A DNA stretch of 64,000 nucleotides, taken from positions 62,001-126,000 of the forward strand of contig CAJFSS010000002.1 in the NCBI GenBank assembly GCA_904419745.1. The letters are read 5' to 3'. How positions within the stretch are numbered: the stretch's first letter is position 1; each line of letters starts with the position of its first letter. The notes below the pieces were generated by a model that had not been told where the DNA came from, ran no database searches, and saw only the letters and a list, made by a program, of their open reading frames with translations. Below are positions 1-8,559 of this stretch, one piece after another. Source of the stretch: Candidatus Pseudoruminococcus merdavium. GTDB taxonomy: Bacteria; Bacillota; Clostridia; Oscillospirales; Ruminococcaceae. The position numbers and the translations under genes are program-made.

Positions 1-242
1 GCCGGAATGTTAAAATTGCGCAGGATGTTATCGTCTATGATGATGTGGTGGACGGCCTGTTCAATAAAGTGAAGAATGAAGTAATCCAATACATTGCACA
101 AAACCCTCAGGACGGGGAGTATGCTGTGGACTTGCTGATGATTGCCAAATATTTTGAACGGATTGGCGACCATGCAACCAATATTGCAGAGTGGGTGGAA
201 TTCTCCATTACCGGAGTCCACAAAGGGGAAGCGTTACAATGA
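1..242 (+). CDS. phoU: Phosphate-specific transport accessory protein PhoU, C-terminal part
   Basis: Only the last 80 or so codons are present; the start lies before the window. The visible part carries the PhoU helical signature, with a run resembling AKYFERIGDHATNIAEW (positions about 147-197), the metal-binding E/D-rich motif typical of the last PhoU repeat. PhoU is a cytoplasmic regulator that links the Pst phosphate transporter to the PhoR kinase. Its stop codon overlaps the start of the response regulator gene (ATGA, 239-242), so the genes are translationally coupled. Identification is firm for a partial gene; the upstream pst genes cannot be seen. Confidence 0.9.
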   Translation, partial: RNVKIAQDVIVYDDVVDGLFNKVKNEVIQYIAQNPQDGEYAVDLLMIAKYFERIGDHATNIAEWVEFSITGVHKGEALQ

Positions 243-913
243 TCTACTGTGTAGAAGATGACAAAAGTATTCGAGATTTAATTGTCTATGCATTGGGTTC
301 CGGAGGATTTGAAGCGCATGGAATGTGTGATGGGAAGGAACTTTTCCAGGCCCTTTCTAAAGAAATTCCAGATTTAATCCTGCTCGACATCATGTTGCCG
401 GGAGAAGATGGCATTTCTATTCTCAAGCGACTGCGTGCGTCTGGACGGACAAAAACAGTTCCTGTTATTATGCTTACCGCAAAAAGCGCGGAATATGATA
501 AGGTGCTGGGGCTTGATTCCGGTGCGGACGACTACATTACAAAGCCCTTTGGCGTGATGGAGCTCATTGCTCGTGTCAAAGCGGTTCTGCGTCGTATTGG
601 ACCCAAAGAACGCAATCCCCAGCTGACAGTGGGCGATGTCACTATCAATGTTGACAAGCATCAGGTACTGGCAAATGGGAAAGAAATCACTCTGACGCTT
701 AAGGAATTTGAGCTTCTCCGCTATCTGATGGAAAATGTCGGCCTGGTTCTTACACGGGACAAAGTGTTGGAAACCGTATGGGGATATGAATACGAGGGAG
801 AAACCCGCACTGTGGACGTACACATCCGTACTCTTCGGCAAAAACTTGGGGAGTATGGCAGTATGATTGAGACCGTGCGTGGGGTTGGTTACCGGATAGG
901 GGGCAAAGAATGA
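239..913 (+). CDS. phoP: PhoB/PhoP-type response regulator (OmpR family)
   Basis: The 224-residue product has a receiver domain (about 1-120) with acidic pocket EDD at 6-8, phospho-acceptor Asp50 in LLDIML, the conserved Thr in MLTAK and Lys in ITKPF. A winged-helix DNA-binding domain follows (about 130-224, with RTVDVHIRTLRQKL and the closing RGVGYR). The ATG at 239 is chosen because it overlaps the phoU stop (ATGA) and begins right at the receiver fold; an upstream in-frame ATG at 191 would add 16 residues inside phoU. Context between phoU and a PAS-containing kinase argues for the phosphate-starvation regulator. It overlaps the kinase gene by four bases. Confidence 0.93.
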   Translation: MIYCVEDDKSIRDLIVYALGSGGFEAHGMCDGKELFQALSKEIPDLILLDIMLPGEDGISILKRLRASGRTKTVPVIMLTAKSAEYDKVLGLDSGADDYITKPFGVMELIARVKAVLRRIGPKERNPQLTVGDVTINVDKHQVLANGKEITLTLKEFELLRYLMENVGLVLTRDKVLETVWGYEYEGETRTVDVHIRTLRQKLGEYGSMIETVRGVGYRIGGKE

Positions 914-2586
914 GAAAGAGAATTTTTCGCAATATGTGCCTGTTGTCTCTGGTGACAGTGATTGTCTCCTTTGCACTGGTCTTTGCGGTGATGTACCATG
1001 AATTTGATGTCAGAATGCAAACGGAATTGAAAATGGAGACAGAATATCTCAGTGCCGGGATTGAATCTGGCGGAGAGGACTATTTGAGTTCTATTGACGC
1101 GGATCCGGATATTTCCCGTGTCACTTTGATTGCTGCGGACGGCGAAGTGCTTTTTGACAGCGAAGTCGACCAAAACCAGATGGAGAACCACCTGGATCGG
1201 CCGGAAATACAGGACGCTCTCCGTTTTGGAAAAGGGCAGGTTACCCGCCTTTCCGGGACCATCGGGAAACAGACTTTTTATTATGCACAAAAGCTGGATG
1301 ATGGTACTATCCTGCGGGTTGCAAGTACCACGGACAGTATTTATTCTTCCATGCTGCACTGCCTACCCTGGCTGATTGTAGTAGGGGTCGCGGCGTTTTT
1401 GGTGGCAATGTTTCTTGCAAAATGGCAGACAAAGAAAATTGTTGTGCCGATTAATAACCTTGATCTGGAGCATCCGGAGGATGGAGAAGTTTATGATGAA
1501 CTGACCCCGCTTCTGGAACGGATTTCTAAACAACACAAGCAGATTACAAGCCAGGTGCAAATGCTAAAAGAAAAACAGGAAGAACTCACTGCCATTACAG
1601 AAAATATGCAGGAAGGATTAGTTATCCTGGATGAAAAGTTGGCGATTCTGTCCATCAATGCCAGCGCCAGGGCCTTGTTCCAGGTAACTGGAGAAGAATG
1701 CTTTGGCAGGCACATCCTCACTTTAAACCGCAGCGATACTTTTCAAAAGGTTATTGCAGATGCAAAGGATGGAGAAGCACAGGAAGAAGTGCTGGAACTG
1801 GATGCAAAGTATTATCAGCTTTTTGCAAACCCGGTTTTGGAACAGGGAAGCGTCAAAGGGATTGTCCTGTTAATTTTGGATATCACAGAACGCTGGCAGG
1901 CGGAAAAAATGCGCCAGGAATTTTCGGCCAATGTCTCCCATGAACTGAAAACGCCGTTGACCTCCATTTCCGGTTATGCAGAACTGATGAAAAACGGACT
2001 TGTCCGTCCGGAGGATATCTCCGATTTTGCCGGACGTATCTATAAGGAAGCAAGCCGTCTGATTTCCCTGGTTGAGGATATTATTGAATTGTCCCGGCTG
2101 GACGAGGGGGATAATGAGCTTATCTTTGAGCGGATGGATTTGACCAACCTCTGCAAAGGAGTGGCCGCCCGCCTGGAGGATAAAGCAAAGAAAAACAAAG
2201 TGGCTATTCGGGTAACCGGGGATCCGACTGATATCATTGCGGCTCCCCATCTGATTGAAGAAATGGTCTATAATTTGTGCGATAATGCCATTAAATACAA
2301 TCGTCCAGACGGACGGGTGGATGTTTCGGTGACACAGATGGATACCCGTGTGGTTCTGACCGTGTCCGACAACGGTATCGGCATTCCAAAGGAAGATCAT
2401 CAGAGAATTTTTGAGCGTTTTTACCGGGTGGATAAGAGCCACTCCAAGGAAACCGGTGGCACGGGTCTGGGGCTGTCCATCGTCAAGCATATTGCCGAAC
2501 AGCACCATGCAAAGTTGCAGCTGCAAAGTGAAAGTGGAAAAGGAACCACGATGCGGGTTTTCTTCCAAAAAGCGCCCGAAGCATAA
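910..2586 (+). CDS. phoR: PhoR-type sensor histidine kinase
   Basis: The protein has 558 residues. An N-terminal membrane helix (about 10-28) and a second one near 150-175 bracket an extracytoplasmic sensor domain. After a linker there is a PAS domain (about 225-330, starting near ITENMQEGLVIL). The HisKA domain follows with the phosphorylated His in NVSHELKTPLTSISGYAE (about residue 343), and then HATPase_c with N box (DNAIKYN), G1 (DNGIGIP), F box (RFYRVDKSHS) and G2 (GGTGLGLSIVKHI). The ATG overlaps the phoP stop. Gene order phoU-phoP-phoR supports phosphate sensing. No terminator hairpin is obvious before the next gene. Confidence 0.93.
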   Translation: MRKRIFRNMCLLSLVTVIVSFALVFAVMYHEFDVRMQTELKMETEYLSAGIESGGEDYLSSIDADPDISRVTLIAADGEVLFDSEVDQNQMENHLDRPEIQDALRFGKGQVTRLSGTIGKQTFYYAQKLDDGTILRVASTTDSIYSSMLHCLPWLIVVGVAAFLVAMFLAKWQTKKIVVPINNLDLEHPEDGEVYDELTPLLERISKQHKQITSQVQMLKEKQEELTAITENMQEGLVILDEKLAILSINASARALFQVTGEECFGRHILTLNRSDTFQKVIADAKDGEAQEEVLELDAKYYQLFANPVLEQGSVKGIVLLILDITERWQAEKMRQEFSANVSHELKTPLTSISGYAELMKNGLVRPEDISDFAGRIYKEASRLISLVEDIIELSRLDEGDNELIFERMDLTNLCKGVAARLEDKAKKNKVAIRVTGDPTDIIAAPHLIEEMVYNLCDNAIKYNRPDGRVDVSVTQMDTRVVLTVSDNGIGIPKEDHQRIFERFYRVDKSHSKETGGTGLGLSIVKHIAEQHHAKLQLQSESGKGTTMRVFFQKAPEA

Positions 2587-2775
2587 TATGGTAATTTGGA
2601 AAGAGACGGAACTGGGATTCCGTCTCTTTTTTATACAAAAGAAATACAACGTCCCTTTTTAGAGATAGGGGTGGCTGTTTTCTAACAAAAAATAGAAATT
2701 TACAAAATTTAATAGAAATTGTCTGTAATTTGCTTATAATAGGGAATAAGGATGAAGTACAAGGAGGAGAACAAA

Positions 2776-3246
2776 ATGTTACTTGAACGGGAAAAAGCAC
2801 CAGAATTTACTTTGAACAACCAGGAAGGAAAACCGGTTAGTTTACAGGATTTTGTCGGGAAAAAAGTAGTATTATACTTTTATCCACGGGATAACACCCC
2901 GGGATGTACCAGGGAGGCCTGCGCTTTCCGCGATCGGTTCCAAGTGTTTGAAAAACACGGCATTGTGGTGCTGGGTATTAGTAAGGACAGCGAAAAAGCA
3001 CACAGGAATTTTATTGAAAAACAGTCCCTGCCCTTTGATCTGCTCAGTGATCCGGATCACAAGGTTATTGAGGCTTATGGGGCTTGGCAGGAAAAGAAAC
3101 TCTATGGCAAGGTGAGTATGGGAACGGTGCGCAGCACGTATATCATTGATGAAAACGGTATGATTGAACGGGTATATCCAAAGGTGAAGCCGGATGAGCA
3201 TGTGCAACAGATCCTCAGGGACTTGGGGATTGAAGAAAATGATTAA
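2776..3246 (+). CDS. bcp: Thiol peroxidase of the BCP/PrxQ family
   Basis: The 156-residue peroxiredoxin reduces peroxides using thioredoxin. The active-site stretch contains PRDNTPGCTREAC: Cys44 is the expected peroxidatic residue and Cys49 the resolving residue, the five-residue spacing typical of atypical 2-Cys BCP proteins. The ATG at 2776 follows AAGGAGG by a normal distance; an in-frame ATG at 2752 lies upstream of that site and is rejected. A possible -10 (TATAAT, 2735-2740) precedes it. The last bases overlap the start of the rhodanese lipoprotein, so the two are probably cotranscribed as an oxidative or sulfur-stress pair. Confidence 0.92.
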   Translation: MLLEREKAPEFTLNNQEGKPVSLQDFVGKKVVLYFYPRDNTPGCTREACAFRDRFQVFEKHGIVVLGISKDSEKAHRNFIEKQSLPFDLLSDPDHKVIEAYGAWQEKKLYGKVSMGTVRSTYIIDENGMIERVYPKVKPDEHVQQILRDLGIEEND

Positions 3247-3880
3247 GCGTATCCGCCTAGGTTTGGGGTGGATACTCTTGTTAATAGGAATCTGTTCATT
3301 TTCCGGCTGTGCCAAACAGGAAAATCTTACGTTTACCGGGACAGTCGAGGAAGTGGGAGAGACCAGTATGGTTGTTTATACTACGGAAGTGCCCTCTTTG
3401 GAACGAATTCGCGTCTCTTTTCGGGAATTGGATTTGACTTTTGAACCCGTGGCTGGACAGAGAGTTGTTGTAACCGTCAAGCCGGAAATAGAAGAAACCT
3501 ATCCCGCAAAAGCGGATGCGGTGAAGATTGCCCTAGAAGAACAAGAAGAGTCACAAGCACAGCAGGTGGCGCAGGAAAACAGGATTTCTGCAGAGCAGGC
3601 GTATCGGATGATGCAGCAGGAAGATGTCATTGTACTAGATGTCCGCAGGGAGGATGAATTTATCCAGGGTCATATTGAACATGCGATGCTGATCCCACTG
3701 GCGGAACTGGTCAATCAGGCTCCGGATCGGATTCCGGATAAAAATGCTACCATCCTGGTATACTGTCGTAGCGGGAACCGCAGCGCTAAGGCGGTACTCC
3801 AGCTCAAAGGGTTGGGATATGGAAACGTCTATGATTTTGGCGGGATCGAAGATTGGCCTTATGAGACGGTACAGGAGTAG
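3239..3880 (+). CDS. Rhodanese-domain lipoprotein
   Basis: The 213-residue precursor has a type II signal peptide: basic start, hydrophobic core and lipobox FSGC, so it should be anchored outside the cytoplasmic membrane. A short beta-rich region (about 25-105) precedes a C-terminal single rhodanese domain (about 115-213) with the loop CRSGNRS, the Cys being the sulfur-carrying residue. The ATG at 3239 overlaps the peroxiredoxin stop by eight bases. The substrate is unknown; extracellular rhodaneses in Clostridia are poorly understood, and the pairing with a thiol peroxidase suggests thiol or persulfide chemistry (inference). Confidence 0.82.
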   Translation: MIKRIRLGLGWILLLIGICSFSGCAKQENLTFTGTVEEVGETSMVVYTTEVPSLERIRVSFRELDLTFEPVAGQRVVVTVKPEIEETYPAKADAVKIALEEQEESQAQQVAQENRISAEQAYRMMQQEDVIVLDVRREDEFIQGHIEHAMLIPLAELVNQAPDRIPDKNATILVYCRSGNRSAKAVLQLKGLGYGNVYDFGGIEDWPYETVQE

Positions 3881-3918
3881 CCAATGGGCAGGTTTTCATT
3901 CAAGGATGAATACAAAAA

Positions 3919-3950
3919 ACACCCTTGCGGATCAATACCCGCAAGGGTGT
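3919..3950. terminator. Hairpin terminator between convergent genes
   Basis: Twelve-base perfect stem (ACACCCTTGCGG with its complement) and 7-base loop, flanked by an A-run on the left and a short T-rich stretch on the right. It sits between the rhodanese gene and the opposing EamA gene and can serve both strands. Confidence 0.75.
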
Positions 3951-4047
3951 TTATGCATAAAAGCAACTATTCTATTAAATTATTAGACCGCCTAGGCCCT
4001 TCTGGAAAACCGGAGAATGCGGCACAGATGTGAGCCGATGAACAAAA

Positions 4048-5028
4048 TCATTCATCTTTTGAGTGAACGGCCACAGGGACGGCGGCAAGCGGTTCCCTAC
4101 GGCGCTGGGCCAAAAGCCCTGGCAGAATGGAGCAGAGGGAACCGACAAGCACGAACAGGATACCGGAAAACATAGAAAACGAGATAGTCTCATGTAAAAT
4201 TAAAAGGGAGAGGAGCGGCGCTACAATTGGTTTGAGGAAAAAGACCAGAGAGGTCTGTTGTGCAGAAGTCTCTTCCATGGCTTTGAAGTAAAACGCGTAT
4301 CCGGCACCTGTATTCACCAGGCAGATAAAGGCCACAATGGCAAGATTATCCCAAGAATACCCGGAAAATAGCGGAATAGAAGCAAATAAATCCATCCCTG
4401 CGGAGGCAAGAGCGGAACTGATAGCGGGAACGTTGCTCAGCCCTATCATAAGCAGCATCTCTAATCCGCCAAATAGGAAACTGAAACAGGTGACGACAAC
4501 GCCGCCATACTGGGCGCATTTTCGCTTCCCCACCACCCCATACAGGGCAAAAAACAGGGTGGAGGCAATTGCAAGCAGGACGCCGGAAATACTGAGCTTG
4601 GTGTGAAGCGGGTTGATGATTATCAGGATTCCCACCACTTCCAAAATCAAGGCCAAAACATTGTTTTTGTGGATTTGTTCTTTTAACAGGAAAAAAGCAA
4701 AAATGGTTACAAAAACCGGATTACTACTAAACAGAACTGCAACAACGGAAGCAGGCGTGCTTTCTACAGACATCTGGTACAGGGACATACTGACTAAAAC
4801 CCCAATCAATCCCAAACAAGCAAACATGCCCAGATCCTTGAAAAGAAGGCCTGTTTGTTTCCTTTTTAGCGCGGAAATGGCAAAGGGGATGAGAATAAGC
4901 CCGCCCACAAAGAAACGGGTAAAGGTCATCTGGATCGGATGGAACTGCCCGGCACACAATTTAATGGCAATTTCCATTGTACTGAAAATCAGTGTGGTCA
5001 ATGCAATGTAAAGATATCCCTTTTTCAT
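4048..5028 (-). CDS. EamA-family (DMT) membrane transporter
   Basis: The 326-residue product has about ten hydrophobic segments arranged as two EamA repeats, the hallmark of drug/metabolite exporters of the DMT superfamily. The N-terminal stretch ALTTLIFSTMEIAIKL and the second repeat with PIVAPLLSLLILHE fit the family. Substrate cannot be read from sequence; amino acids, nucleotides or drugs are all possible. The ATG at 5028 is preceded by AGGGGAG. It is monocistronic, convergent with the rhodanese gene and divergent from the QueG-like gene. Confidence 0.88.
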   Translation of the reverse strand: MKKGYLYIALTTLIFSTMEIAIKLCAGQFHPIQMTFTRFFVGGLILIPFAISALKRKQTGLLFKDLGMFACLGLIGVLVSMSLYQMSVESTPASVVAVLFSSNPVFVTIFAFFLLKEQIHKNNVLALILEVVGILIIINPLHTKLSISGVLLAIASTLFFALYGVVGKRKCAQYGGVVVTCFSFLFGGLEMLLMIGLSNVPAISSALASAGMDLFASIPLFSGYSWDNLAIVAFICLVNTGAGYAFYFKAMEETSAQQTSLVFFLKPIVAPLLSLLILHETISFSMFSGILFVLVGSLCSILPGLLAQRRREPLAAVPVAVHSKDE

Positions 5029-5267
5029 GGTGAAAAATTCACTCCCCTGTTAATTCATCACCCATTATACTCCGCAAGACGGGGATGTCAAGCGCTGGGA
5101 TACACGTTTGTACAGGAAAGCAAAAACAAATCGGTTTCCAACAGTTCTTGTGTGAATGTTTCTGGTTGTGGTAAAATAACCAAAAGGTAGTATGAACTTT
5201 GTGTTTTGTCTTACGATGGAATGAATATTTGGTCCATACCAAAATGCGAAAGGGGTTGGAAGAACCA

Positions 5268-6104
5268 ATGGATAGGGTAATTGTAAAGATTATCCACGAT
5301 GCGGGGCTCCCTGTGTTTGGAGCGTGCCGGTTCGATCCGGCAGATTTGAAAATTTCCTGTCGGGCAGTTTCCCGCGTACCGGAGTGTGCTAAGACGGTAT
5401 TGGTATTTGGTTTTCCCTATCTGCTTCCGCTTTACGGGGCTGGACGTAATCTTTCAAGATATGCCTGTGTACCGGATTACCATCTGGTAGCAAGGAGGAC
5501 GCTGGATGAGTTGATTGTCCAATTTTTGCAACGTTTTCCAAACGAACAATTTGCTGCATTTGCAGATATTTCCCCTTTTGACGAGGTGCTGATTGCCGCG
5601 AAAGCAGGGCTTGGCGTTGTGGGAAGGAATACTCTCCTGATCCATCCGGTATATGGCTCCTGGTTGTTTTTAGGAGAGATCGTGACAACCCTTGACATGG
5701 CCGTCCAGGATTCCCCTGTCAGAGGATGCATTGGGTGTGGAAAATGCGAACAGGCTTGTCCGGGAAAAGCCCTTTGCGACGGGCATCTCAAGGAAGGACG
5801 TTGTGTGTCTTTTCTTACTCAGAAAAAAGGGGAACTGTCCCTGGAGGAACAACAACTGGTTTCAGCAGTCGGGCTTGTGTGGGGATGTGACCGCTGCCAG
5901 ACAATTTGTCCGATGAATCAGAATGCCCGAATAAACCCATTTCCACCACTTGCACAGAACATTGTGGAAAGCGTCACGGCAGAAAATGCGGGAAGGCTTT
6001 GCAAGGAACGGGCATTTGGATTTCGGGGAGCAAAAGTGATCCGGCGCAATTTGGGTATACTTGAGGAAAAAGGCGGCAACACTACTGGGGAATCAATCCA
6101 GTAG
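5268..6104 (+). CDS. QueG-like epoxyqueuosine reductase / double-cluster ferredoxin protein
   Basis: The 278-residue protein resembles cobalamin-dependent epoxyqueuosine reductase, which acts on tRNA position 34. Visible marks are the central motif around KAGLGVVGRNTLLIHP and YGSWLFLGE, preceded by an Asp in ADISPF at the place of the QueG catalytic Asp, and two [4Fe-4S] motifs, CIGCGKCEQACP (about 155) and CDRCQTICP (about 207). It is shorter than E. coli QueG and lacks the C-terminal HEAT-like repeat, as many clostridial versions do. The ATG at 5268 follows AAAGGGG. It lies 12 bases before the CBS gene. Whether it acts on queuosine or another substrate is uncertain. Confidence 0.75.
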   Translation: MDRVIVKIIHDAGLPVFGACRFDPADLKISCRAVSRVPECAKTVLVFGFPYLLPLYGAGRNLSRYACVPDYHLVARRTLDELIVQFLQRFPNEQFAAFADISPFDEVLIAAKAGLGVVGRNTLLIHPVYGSWLFLGEIVTTLDMAVQDSPVRGCIGCGKCEQACPGKALCDGHLKEGRCVSFLTQKKGELSLEEQQLVSAVGLVWGCDRCQTICPMNQNARINPFPPLAQNIVESVTAENAGRLCKERAFGFRGAKVIRRNLGILEEKGGNTTGESIQ

Positions 6105-6116
6105 GAGGAACTATCA

Positions 6117-6560
6117 ATGTATGTCAGTGAATTGATGTCAACTAGTATTGTCAGCGTTCAGGATAACGACAGCGTAGAATATGCCGCCAGACTGATGAGC
6201 CGGTATGGAGTCGGTTCCATTCCGGTTGTATGCGGTCAGGCGCTCTGTGGGATGCTGACGGATCGGGATATTGTAGTGCGTTGCATAGCCCAGGGGAAAA
6301 TTCCCAAAGAATGCCGGGCGGGGGAGATTATGACGGGCAATGCTTGCTGTATCGCGCCCAGGGAGAGCATTTCCAAGGCAGTGCGGCTGATGGGGGAACA
6401 TCATGTGCGCAGACTTCCAGTTGTGGAAAACAGCCGGATCCGTGGAATGCTTTCCATTGGCGATATTGCCAGGGCTACTGGTTCCATAGAGGATTCAGCG
6501 TTTTCTGGGAGAATTTCCCTGAAAAAGAAGACGAATGGGACTGGGGGAAAGCCCATCTGA
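6117..6560 (+). CDS. CBS-domain pair protein
   Basis: The 147-residue cytoplasmic protein consists almost entirely of two CBS motifs (about 7-60 and 72-125) forming one Bateman module. Each contains the usual sequence after the second strand, GMLTDRDIV and GMLSIGDIA. Such modules bind adenosyl ligands and act as energy or nucleotide sensors. The start follows TAGGAGGA. It is in the same operon as the QueG-like gene. The C-terminal 20 residues are polar and unassigned. Confidence 0.88.
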   Translation: MYVSELMSTSIVSVQDNDSVEYAARLMSRYGVGSIPVVCGQALCGMLTDRDIVVRCIAQGKIPKECRAGEIMTGNACCIAPRESISKAVRLMGEHHVRRLPVVENSRIRGMLSIGDIARATGSIEDSAFSGRISLKKKTNGTGGKPI

Positions 6561-6624
6561 GGATGGCGGTTTAGAAACAGTGGCTTAGGAAAACCAGAAA
6601 AGACGGAAGTTTCCAGCCGTTTGA

Positions 6625-6653
6625 TTGACACTGTATGGGGCGGGTGTTATAAT
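6625..6653 (+). promoter_or_regulatory. Sigma-A promoter of the FemX-like gene
   Basis: Consensus TTGACA (6625-6630), 17-base spacer, TATAAT (6648-6653). The transcript should begin near 6660, so in-frame ATG codons at 6625 and close downstream cannot be used as starts for the following gene. Confidence 0.88.
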
Positions 6654-6665
6654 ACCTTTGTATGA

Positions 6666-6695
6666 AAACAGCCTGTCTTATATGGCAGGCTGTTT
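6666..6695 (+). other. 5' leader hairpin of the FemX-like gene
   Basis: A perfect 10-base stem (AAACAGCCTG with its complement) with a 10-base interior lies just after the predicted transcription start and ends in TTT. It may protect the mRNA or act as a weak attenuator; no long T-run follows. Confidence 0.5.
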
Positions 6696-6744
6696 GATTC
6701 GTAGGAGAAATAGGACATCCGTCATAACGAAGGAGTTGTCAGCT

Positions 6745-7872
6745 TTGGAAATATTGGACCTCACAAAACCCGAAGTCCGTGAAGAATATGAAAATTTTGT
6801 CAAACACCACCGTGCAGGCAGCTTTATGCAGTCTTTGCGTTGGTGCGACGTCAAATTCAATTGGGGGCATGAAGCGGTTGTCTCCCGGGATAAGGATGGA
6901 AACATCATTGGTTCCATGCTGGTCCTGATTAAAAAAGTACCTGTTGTGGGGGCAACCCTGTTGTATTCCCCGCGCGGCCCTGTATGCGATTTGCACGATG
7001 AGGTCGTTTTGGCGGACTTGCTGGAAGGTGCAAGAGTACTTGCCAAAAAATATAAGTCCTATCAGTTTAAAATCGATCCCTACATCCTTGCATCGGATGA
7101 GGAATTTATTTCCATGGCCAGTCGGCTTGGGTTTGATTTTGTACCCAATATGGCGGATTTTACTACTATTCAGACACGGAACAATTACATGCTGGATATT
7201 GAGAATAAAACACCGGATGAACTGCTTGCTAGCTTCCACAGCAAATGGCGGTATAACATCCGCCTTGCTCAGCGCAAAGGTGTGGAGTGCAGAGTTTGTG
7301 GGCCGGACAAAATCGACGATTTTTATGAACTGATGAAGGTGACCGGCGATCGGGATGGTTTTATTATCCGCCCGAAGGAATATTTTGTCCGTATGCTTAA
7401 AGCACTTGGGGAAGAGCACTGCCGGTTGTACATCTGCTACTATGAGGGGAAACCGGTTTCCGGTGCAATTACAACCCAGTATGCGGGAAAAACCTGCTAT
7501 GTGTATGGCGCATCGGATAATAAAATGCGCAATGTTATGCCAAACCACATTATGCAGTGGACGATGATCCAATGGGCAGTGGAAAACGGCGGCTTTGTCT
7601 ATGACTTCCAGGGAATTCCCAATTACCAGGATGAAAACAGTCCCAATTATGGGGTTTACCGGTTCAAGAAAGGCTTTAATGGACAGGTGGTGGAGTTTGC
7701 TGGAGAATTTGATTATAATTTCAAACCCAAAACAAAAAAGCTCATCGATTTTCTGGAAAAATCAGTACATGAAATCCGCCATATTCAGCGAAAGCTGACA
7801 ACAACTGGACGCGACGGTGTGGCAAAGAAAAAAGCGGAGGAAGCTAAAAGGGAAGAATCCGCACAGAAATAG
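6745..7872 (+). CDS. FemAB-family peptidoglycan bridge aminoacyltransferase
   Basis: The 375-residue protein matches the FemX/FemAB family, two GNAT-like folds that add amino acids from aminoacyl-tRNA to the lipid II stem peptide. Visible features are the N-terminal fold with SFMQSLRWCDVKFNW, the middle SKWRYNIRLAQRKGV segment and the C-terminal DFQGIPNYQDENSPNYGVYRFKKGF stretch typical of the family (split here only for description). The TTG at 6745 is chosen because AAGGAG lies nine bases before it and because the promoter at 6625-6653 excludes the upstream ATGs. The gene stands alone and ends with a clear terminator. Confidence 0.85.
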   Translation: MEILDLTKPEVREEYENFVKHHRAGSFMQSLRWCDVKFNWGHEAVVSRDKDGNIIGSMLVLIKKVPVVGATLLYSPRGPVCDLHDEVVLADLLEGARVLAKKYKSYQFKIDPYILASDEEFISMASRLGFDFVPNMADFTTIQTRNNYMLDIENKTPDELLASFHSKWRYNIRLAQRKGVECRVCGPDKIDDFYELMKVTGDRDGFIIRPKEYFVRMLKALGEEHCRLYICYYEGKPVSGAITTQYAGKTCYVYGASDNKMRNVMPNHIMQWTMIQWAVENGGFVYDFQGIPNYQDENSPNYGVYRFKKGFNGQVVEFAGEFDYNFKPKTKKLIDFLEKSVHEIRHIQRKLTTTGRDGVAKKKAEEAKREESAQK

Positions 7873-7882
7873 GACGATAATC

Positions 7883-7918
7883 CCCCCTCCGTGGATGCTT
7901 AATTTCCACGGGGGTTTT
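7883..7918 (+). terminator. Terminator of the FemX-like gene
   Basis: C-rich/G-rich hairpin with core CCGTGGA paired to TCCACGG, followed by GGGTTTTT. Confidence 0.8.
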
Positions 7919-8052
7919 TGATGTGATTTTCTATTTTTGCTTTTCAGAACCAACTGTTTTTAAGAAAAGATACAAATTTTCCTGTTGTCAGCCAATGGCT
8001 TTTCTTTCGTGACCGGTATTTTCCCGGATTCCCTTTTTCCGCTGCCTGGTTT

Positions 8053-8436
8053 TTAAAGGGTGACATTGGAAAGTTGTCGGATTATCTCTTCGTCCGCAGG
8101 ACAAAAAGTATAATTGGAGAGTTCTGAGGGAAAGACCCAGCAGATTTTCTGATGTACCCGTCGTACCGGATCCCCACTTGTCCGTTTTGCCAGGAAAAAG
8201 GTGATTTCTACCTCCCTGTCCGGATACCGGTATGTGGAAACAGCGAGCTGCTTTTCTATTTTCAGGTGAATCCCCAGTTCCTCTTCACATTCCCGAATAG
8301 CGCATTCTTCAAGCGTTTCCCCTGGTTCGAGTTTTCCACCGGGAAATTCCCATAAATTTGCGCAGCTCCCGTATCCAGCCCTTTGGCAGATTAAAATTTT
8401 ATGTTGTTCGATCACAATGGCAGCGGAAATTTTCAT
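8053..8436 (-). CDS. Nudix hydrolase (MutT-like)
   Basis: The 127-residue protein carries a complete Nudix box: GG at the start of GGKLEPGETLEE and then REC-EEELGI, matching Gx5Ex7REUxEExGU. Size and the early motif suit MutT-type (d)NTP pyrophosphohydrolases that clean oxidised nucleotides. The ATG at 8436 is seven bases after AGAGGA; a TTG six bases upstream would be too close to it. Probably monocistronic. Confidence 0.87.
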   Translation of the reverse strand: MKISAAIVIEQHKILICQRAGYGSCANLWEFPGGKLEPGETLEECAIRECEEELGIHLKIEKQLAVSTYRYPDREVEITFFLAKRTSGDPVRRVHQKICWVFPSELSNYTFCPADEEIIRQLSNVTL

Positions 8437-8506
8437 AGACAAATCCTCTTTGTATGTTTTTTTGATTCATTCGTATGACTGCAGGCAATGGCATGTTAGT
8501 AAATAC

Positions 8507-8529
8507 GGGAGCTGGAATTTCCAGCTCCC
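8507..8529 (-). terminator. Hairpin after the hydroxyacid dehydrogenase gene
   Basis: Perfect 9-base stem GGGAGCTGG with AATT loop, palindromic, located just past the stop of the minus-strand dehydrogenase gene. The T-run is better on the plus strand, so the direction is not certain. Confidence 0.6.
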
Positions 8530-8559
8530 TATTTTTGGTGTATCGCTGTGATTATGTGA

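Noticed and set aside
374-976. Minus-strand 200-codon frame over the response regulator
   Set aside because: Antisense shadow of the well-supported phoP gene.
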